A DNA stretch of 64,000 nt from Gordionus sp. m RMFG-2023 (Eukaryota > Nematomorpha > Gordioida > Chordodea > Parachordodidae). Made by a program: the position numbers and the translations under genes. Below, in pieces: positions 59,481 to 64,000 of this stretch; within the stretch, counting starts at the first letter, position 1; the number at the start of each line of letters is the position of its first letter. The stretch spans positions 34,830,508 to 34,894,507 of the forward strand of contig NC_088776.1 of assembly GCF_954871325.1 (NCBI RefSeq), given 5' to 3'. The notes beneath the pieces are model-generated. The model searched no databases. It worked only from the letters and a program-made list of their open reading frames with translations, and was not told the DNA's origin.

Positions 59481-60557
59481 ATGACAGAAATAAATGGAAA
59501 TATGAATATGAAAGCTAGGGCGTTCCCTCCATGCGACGCGCAGGGTGTAGACCTCCATCCTGTGAAAAGTAAACTAAAGGTCAAAGCAAAGAAGACAAGA
59601 CTGGCAAGTTTGAATATTGGGACGCTTAAAGGTAAGACGAGAGAATTGGCATCAATGTTGAACAAGAGAAAAGTTGATATAGCGTGCATACAAGAGACGA
59701 ATTGGAAAGGTAAGAAAACTTTGATGATTGGAGATGGGTATAAATTGTACTATAATGGATTTGTTAGCAATAGGAACGGTGTCAGCATCATCCTCAGCCA
59801 AGACCTAACCTCTTCAGTAGTAGAAGTCAACAGGATCTCTGATAGACTAATGAAGATAAAACTCTGCATTGGTCAATCAATACTACACATCCTATCAGTA
59901 TATGCTCCTCAAACGGGTTGCAAGGAAGAAGAGAAAGATGACTTTAGAGCTATCCTTGATGAAGCTGTAATGGAAATCCCTAAGGATGACCTAGTCATAA
60001 TTGGTGGTGACTTAAATGCGCATGTGGGGAAAGCAAGAGATAGCTACAAAACGCATCATGGTGGTTTTGGATATGGAGAAAGGAATGATGAAGGAGAGCA
60101 CGTACTGAAATTTGCGCAAGCCTTCGACCTTGCCTTAACCAACACCTACTATAGGAAAAAAGACAGTCATTTAATAACATATGAAAGTGGTACTAGGAAA
60201 ACACAGATAGATTACATGCTAATCTCTCGCAGAAGATTAAAAGATGTAATAGACTGTAAAGTCATCCCAGGAGAAGATATCGCCCCACAACACAAGCTAC
60301 TAGTCATGGATTTACAGATCTCAAATAAATCCACTCAAAACAAGATAAAACTGGAACCATGCATCAAATGGGGCAAATTAAAAACAATGGAAACAATAAA
60401 TTGCTCACAAGTCAGTGAAAAAATCTGGACAGACCTTTCATCCAGATTAATAGACACTGCAAAATCGACGCTAGGCTTGACAAGAGGAGGCAACAAATCA
60501 CACAAAGAACTATGGTGGTGGAATCAAGAGGTACAAACCACTATACAGGAGAAATAA
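59481..60557 (+). pseudogene. RTE-like LINE endonuclease region
   Basis: 358 open codons from the first ATG after the leader. Residues 1-35 are a poorly conserved N-terminus. The AP-type endonuclease occupies about 38-275: LASLNIGTLKG (catalytic Asn), IACIQETNWKGKK (catalytic Glu), then GYKLYYNGFVSNRNGVSIIL. VIIGGDLNAHVGKA follows (the Asp and Asn pair), then THHGGFGYGERNDEGEH, QIDYMLISRR (Asp) and PQHKLLVMD (catalytic His, with Pro-Gln in place of the commoner Ser-Asp). All catalytic positions are present, so the domain itself looks intact. It nicks target DNA to prime reverse transcription. The TAA at 60555-60557 falls where related elements continue with a Lys- and Trp-containing linker (ALYKIWYKSKNAD reads on in the same frame), so it is a nonsense mutation rather than the true end. 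Confidence 0.9.
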
Positions 60558-61161
60558 GCCCTTTATAAAATATGGTACAAATCCAAAAATGCAGATGACA
60601 AGTCAAGATACAAAAAATCCAAGAGATTAGCTACAAAGGCGGTGGCTAGAGCCAAATCTATGGCATACGATGACATGTACGAAGATCTACATACCAAAGA
60701 AGGGCAAAATAAAATATACAGATTAGCCAAACAGCGAGAAAAGAACTCTAGGGATAAACGGAGCTCCGAAAGTAATCAAAAATAAAGATGGGAAATTGAT
60801 AATAAAGGAAAAAGAAATAATGAATAGATGGAAAGAATATTTTCAGGAGTTTCTCAACTTTAATTCCTACATATTGCATCTCGACGAACACTCCCCTTGT
60901 CAAAACCTTGTACAACCTATAACAGAACAAGAAATAATCACATGCCTGAAGCATATGAAAAACAACAAAGCTAGGGGTCCAGACGATATTCCAATAGAAA
61001 GCCTTAAAGCACTAGGAGATGATGGAATACATCTCCTCACGAATCTGTACAATAAAATACTTGGAAATGAAGAGGTTCCCCAAAAATGGAGGCAGAGCTA
61101 TCTAGTTCCTATCTTCAAAAATAAGGGGATCCACACAATTGTCAAAATTACAGGGGCCTAA
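60558..61161 (+). pseudogene. RTE-like LINE linker and N-terminal RT
   Basis: The linker continues past the stop (KSKRLATKAVARAKSMAYDD) until a frameshift near 60755. The frame open at 60796-61161 then gives KEIMNRWKEYFQEFLNFNS, the start of the RT region, and KNNKARGPDDIPIESLKALG, the RT entry motif, followed by VPQKWRQSYLVPIFKN. A one-base loss near 61126 and a deletion of about 20 bp near 61157 follow. Comparison with the copy at 38.6 kb, which keeps the N-Y-R-G-I-K-L-M-S block, shows what this copy lost. Upstream of these lesions the two copies agree closely. Confidence 0.88.
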
Positions 61162-61232
61162 AACTATACGAAAAAATAATAGAAAAAAGATTAAGAGATA
61201 TAATCGAAATAGGAGAGACTCAGTTTGGCTTT

Positions 61233-62351
61233 ATGCCTGGAAGATCAACAACCGATGCTATCCATGCAATTAGGCAAATGAGTGAAAAATACAGGGAAAA
61301 GAACAAAAAGCTACACATGGTCTTTCTCGATCTAGAAAAGGCCTTCGATAGAATCCCAAGAAAACTTATCTGGTGGGCGCTACGCCACAAAAAAGTTCCC
61401 GAAAAATATATAAGAATAATACAGGATATGTATATGGGACATACAACAATGGTCCGTAGCACAACAGGTACTTCAGCAGGCTTCACAATAGCCGAAGGAG
61501 TTCATCAAGGGTCGGCTCTCAGCCCACTTCTCTTCATTACAGTAATAGATGTATTAGCACAGTCTATACCTCAAACAGTCCCGTGGAATATGATATTTGC
61601 AGATGATATTGTGATACTTGCCGAATCCAAGGATGAAATGAAAGAAAGGTTAGTGAATTGGATAAATATCCTAGAAACGCACGGATTAAAAGTAAATAGA
61701 GAAAAGACGGAGTATATGGTGATAGGAGGAGATGAAACGGAGAGTATTTATATAAATGATTGGCAGATATCCGCAATTGAAAGCTGCAAATATTTGGGCT
61801 CCATTATACAAACAAACGGCACAATAGAAAAAGAGATAAAGAGTAAGATTAATCAAGGGTGGTTAAAGTGGAGATCTTTATCTGGAGTGCTATTTGACAA
61901 AAGAATTCCACACAAATTAAAGGGAAAAATTTACAGTTCCATAGTACAACCAACTATTCTATATAGTTCGGAAACATGGCCAACCAAAGAATCAGACGAG
62001 AGAAGTCTACAAACTATGGAGATGAGAATGCTGAGGATGATTGCTGGGGTAACAAGAAAGGATAAGGTGCGCAGTACAAGAATACTAAATAGTTTAAAGG
62101 TAGTGCCCATTAAGACTAAGTTAATGGTAAACAGACTTAGGTGGTATGGGCACACAATGAACTACATAGGAAATAAAGTTGAAAGTTTGGAAGTGATGGG
62201 CAAACGTAAAAGAGGAAGGCCAAAACTTCAATGGGGCCATAAAGTTATAGCCAATATAAAGAAGTATAAAATAGATAAAAGAGATTGTATGAATAACATA
62301 AAGTGGAGAGAGATGTTGAAGGAGCTTACCACCAGAAAAGGTGAAAGCTAA
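61233..62351 (+). pseudogene. RTE-like LINE reverse transcriptase core and C-terminus
   Basis: 372 open codons, MPGRSTTDAIHAIRQMSEKY onward, without any break. Motif A is HMVFLDLEKAFDRIPRKLIW (catalytic Asp). Motif B is EGVHQGSALSPLLFITVIDV. Motif C is MIFADDIVIL (catalytic Asp pair). Then come HGLKVNREKTEYMVIGG, YLGSIIQTNG, thumb residues through QPTILYSSETWPTKESDER, and the C-terminal RLRWYGHTMNYIG and GKRKRGRPKLQWGHKV. This basic Arg/Lys block is typical of RTE elements. All catalytic residues are present. The ATG at 61233 is an internal Met, not the real start. Confidence 0.93.
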
Positions 62352-62363
62352 AGGAAAAAAAAA

Positions 62364-62380
62364 ATGTCTATGATAATAGA
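62364..62380 (+). repeat. 3' target-site duplication of the RTE LINE
   Basis: Exact repeat of 59250-59266, directly after the element's run of A. Confidence 0.95.
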
Positions 62381-64000
62381 CTCTCAGTAAAAGCCATTAT
62401 TTCCTCTCCCACTGATTGCATAATCATACAATATATATTTGTTTTAATTTTGTTTTAGAGATTTTTAAACGAGAAGCCATTATCGATATAGTTAGTTTTA
62501 AAAAAATAAAATATTTGATTAAAGTGGCTGTAACTTTGAAAAATTTAATCATTAATATTAGCAAAAAAATCAAAATTAAAAGAATAATTTAAATTTAATA
62601 TTCATAAAATTTTCTAATATCATTATTCTTAAATTTCAAATCGAATAGTAAATCATATATTCAATAATTCTCTAAAAAAATACATGAGATCTGCAAATAA
62701 ATCTAACATATATCTAATGTTTATCCAAATATGTAAATTTTTAAATAATCAAGATGGGGCAGGGGAGGGGGACTTCACACTTTTAAACAATAGATGGGCG
62801 GCGGACTAAATTTTTGAATTAATAGCTGAGGCAGACTTGTGGGGCTACCACCAGTTGTAACCTCACTATCATCAAACCCTTCCCCCATTTCCGCCATTGA
62901 CCATATAAAGATTATCTAAAGAAGAAATATACCTAATGTAAAATATTTTTATCAATTCATTATAAAAGAAATTCAAAATAAAGAAAAATTTAATTTGAAC
63001 ATGGGACATTTTTACATGATGAATTTGATCAATTAGTTTTATTGAAACTTACAATAACTGTCACTAGCAATCATGTCATTAGGTGGGGGGGGGGAAGAAG
63101 CAGAGGCTCGAGCCCTCTGAAAAATTTGAAGAACCCCCTCAAAAGTTTACAATTTTTTTTATACCAATTGTAATTTTCAGAGTTGTTAAAAGATACTATT
63201 AAATGGATTTAGATACATATACAGATATATCGTCTAAAAAGTTGATACAGATACAATTTTTATTATACTCTTATATAAAGTTTGCATAACCCCAAATTAG
63301 GATTCTATTGTGAAAATTCATGCAATGACCTAAAAAATTTATTGACTCGATATCTCATTTATCAAAATATAAATAAAATAATTAGATTTTAATATTATAA
63401 TATAATGTATGAAAATATATGATTAAATGATTAAATGATTATAAATAATTATTAGATTTCAGTAATAAAATATTTTCAAAATTTTGGTCATTAAGTCATC
63501 TTTATATGCAAAGGTATTTTTTATGGTGTTATTTTTATTGAATAACAATTTTATATCAGGATAATCTTTAAAAATACTAAAATCTCGAAATTCATTTTTG
63601 AAAAATTATATAAAAATAAACGAAGGATTTTAAAAATTGAAAATGACTGAATGCCAGCTATAATAAAAGCTGTTTATAAATCATCTAAATTGATTTGGGC
63701 TAAAGTTTAAGGTCCCTTGGCAAAAATATCAATGGATGATGAGCCTAGTCCAATATATTCTTTAATAGATTTATTCTCCTTCCCCTTTTTTATTTTCATT
63801 AACAATGTTTGATATTTGCACTTAAAATTTAAAATTACAATTGTAAACATTTATTTAGCATCTATACCCTTAAATGTTATACAATTTCGCAAGTTGAGGT
63901 AATGCTAATTTTCGTATTTTTTGGTAGACATGGCAAACATTTTACTATCAGTGATTGTTTTCTTTATTTTGAGATATTATTTTAAAATATGCTCTATAAA
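62381..64000. other. Spacer with two orphan transposon ends
   Basis: ACATGAGATCTGCAAATAAA at about 62683-62702 matches the left terminus of the 57.2-kb miniature but has no visible partner. The patch 62.75-62.87 kb (GGCAGGGGAGGGGGACTTC, GGGCGGCGGAC) is G+C-rich and unidentified. No coding frame is present. Confidence 0.4.
63178..63260 (+). repeat. Second copy of an orphan hAT-like end
   Basis: AGAGTTGTTAAAAGATACT, AATGGATTTAGATACA and TCGTCTAAAAAGTTG match 46927-47030, where the same blocks occur in the same order. Only this one end is present at both sites. Confidence 0.65.

Larger units (their letters stand above)
59267..62363 (+). mobile_element. Full-length RTE-like LINE with a tRNA-like 5' head
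   Basis: A 3.1-kb insertion bounded by a perfect 17-bp target duplication and ending in an A run. From the 5' end it holds a tRNA-like head (59267-59345), a leader with two hairpins, one long EN-RT coding region starting at 59481, and a short 3' end. The endonuclease (L-A-S-L-N-I-G-T-L, Q-E-T-N-W-K-G, G-G-D-L-N-A-H-V-G) and the RT (FLDLEKAFDRI, EGVHQGSALSPLLF, FADDIVIL, GKRKRGRPKLQWGHK) are of RTE/BovB type. The coding region has one nonsense codon, two frameshifts and a deletion of about 20 bp, so it is not active now. The exact duplication implies a recent insertion. Confidence 0.93.

Noticed and set aside
61220-62155. Minus-strand frames of 70-88 codons
   Set aside because: They are antisense shadows of the RTE reverse transcriptase; the same shadows appear over the 38.7-39.7-kb copy.

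Overview
The window is animal nuclear DNA from a very AT-rich genome (G+C looks like roughly a quarter by eye; not computed), almost certainly an invertebrate. It has eukaryotic non-LTR and LTR retrotransposons, at least five hAT-type DNA transposons, many short non-autonomous hAT relatives, and GAAA/GATA microsatellites. It has no bacterial-style operons and no convincing spliced host gene. The phylum cannot be fixed from this sequence.

Layout. 1-5.3 kb: AT-rich spacer with a dispersed repeat and one faint G+C-rich element. 5.3-11.5 kb: a hAT miniature (5355-5569), a GAAA microsatellite, a hAT remnant with perfect 8-bp target duplications (6886-8226), an internally deleted hAT (8636-9692), a second miniature (10569-10731) and two C-terminal scraps of one reverse-transcriptase LINE clade. 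12.7-16.3 kb: an old LINE split in its RT domain by a G+C-rich hAT miniature. 17.6 kb: another G+C-rich miniature. 20.3-21.1 kb: the only long open frame not explained by a transposon (253 codons, minus strand, unrecognised). 21-29.6 kb: spacer with small tandem duplications. 29.7-31.2 kb: a decayed LINE RT. 34.2-36.7 kb: a composite G+C-rich element with an internal palindrome, then a hAT with a BED-finger remnant. 36.8-39.9 kb: a GATA microsatellite and two LINEs head to head. 40-41 kb: a hAT fragment. 41.2-46.5 kb: a broken Ty3/Gypsy element with both LTRs, sitting in a minisatellite, its 3' LTR carrying another G+C-rich miniature. 49.1-53.5 kb: a 4.4-kb hAT with a minus-strand transposase pseudogene and a nested inverted-repeat element. 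55.1-57.96 kb: more miniatures, one inside another. 59.25-62.38 kb: a full-length RTE-like LINE with an exact 17-bp target duplication.

The elements form related sets. The two RTE copies are close relatives. The 1.06-kb hAT at 8.6 kb is a deleted relative of the 4.4-kb hAT at 49 kb. The G+C-rich miniatures form one superfamily with GGCCCGG subterminal repeats and 8-bp duplications. The most unusual object is the RTE LINE at 59.27 kb: its 5' end, inside the target duplication, is a tRNA-like head with full box A and near-full box B Pol III promoter motifs, followed by a perfect hairpin ending in a T run.
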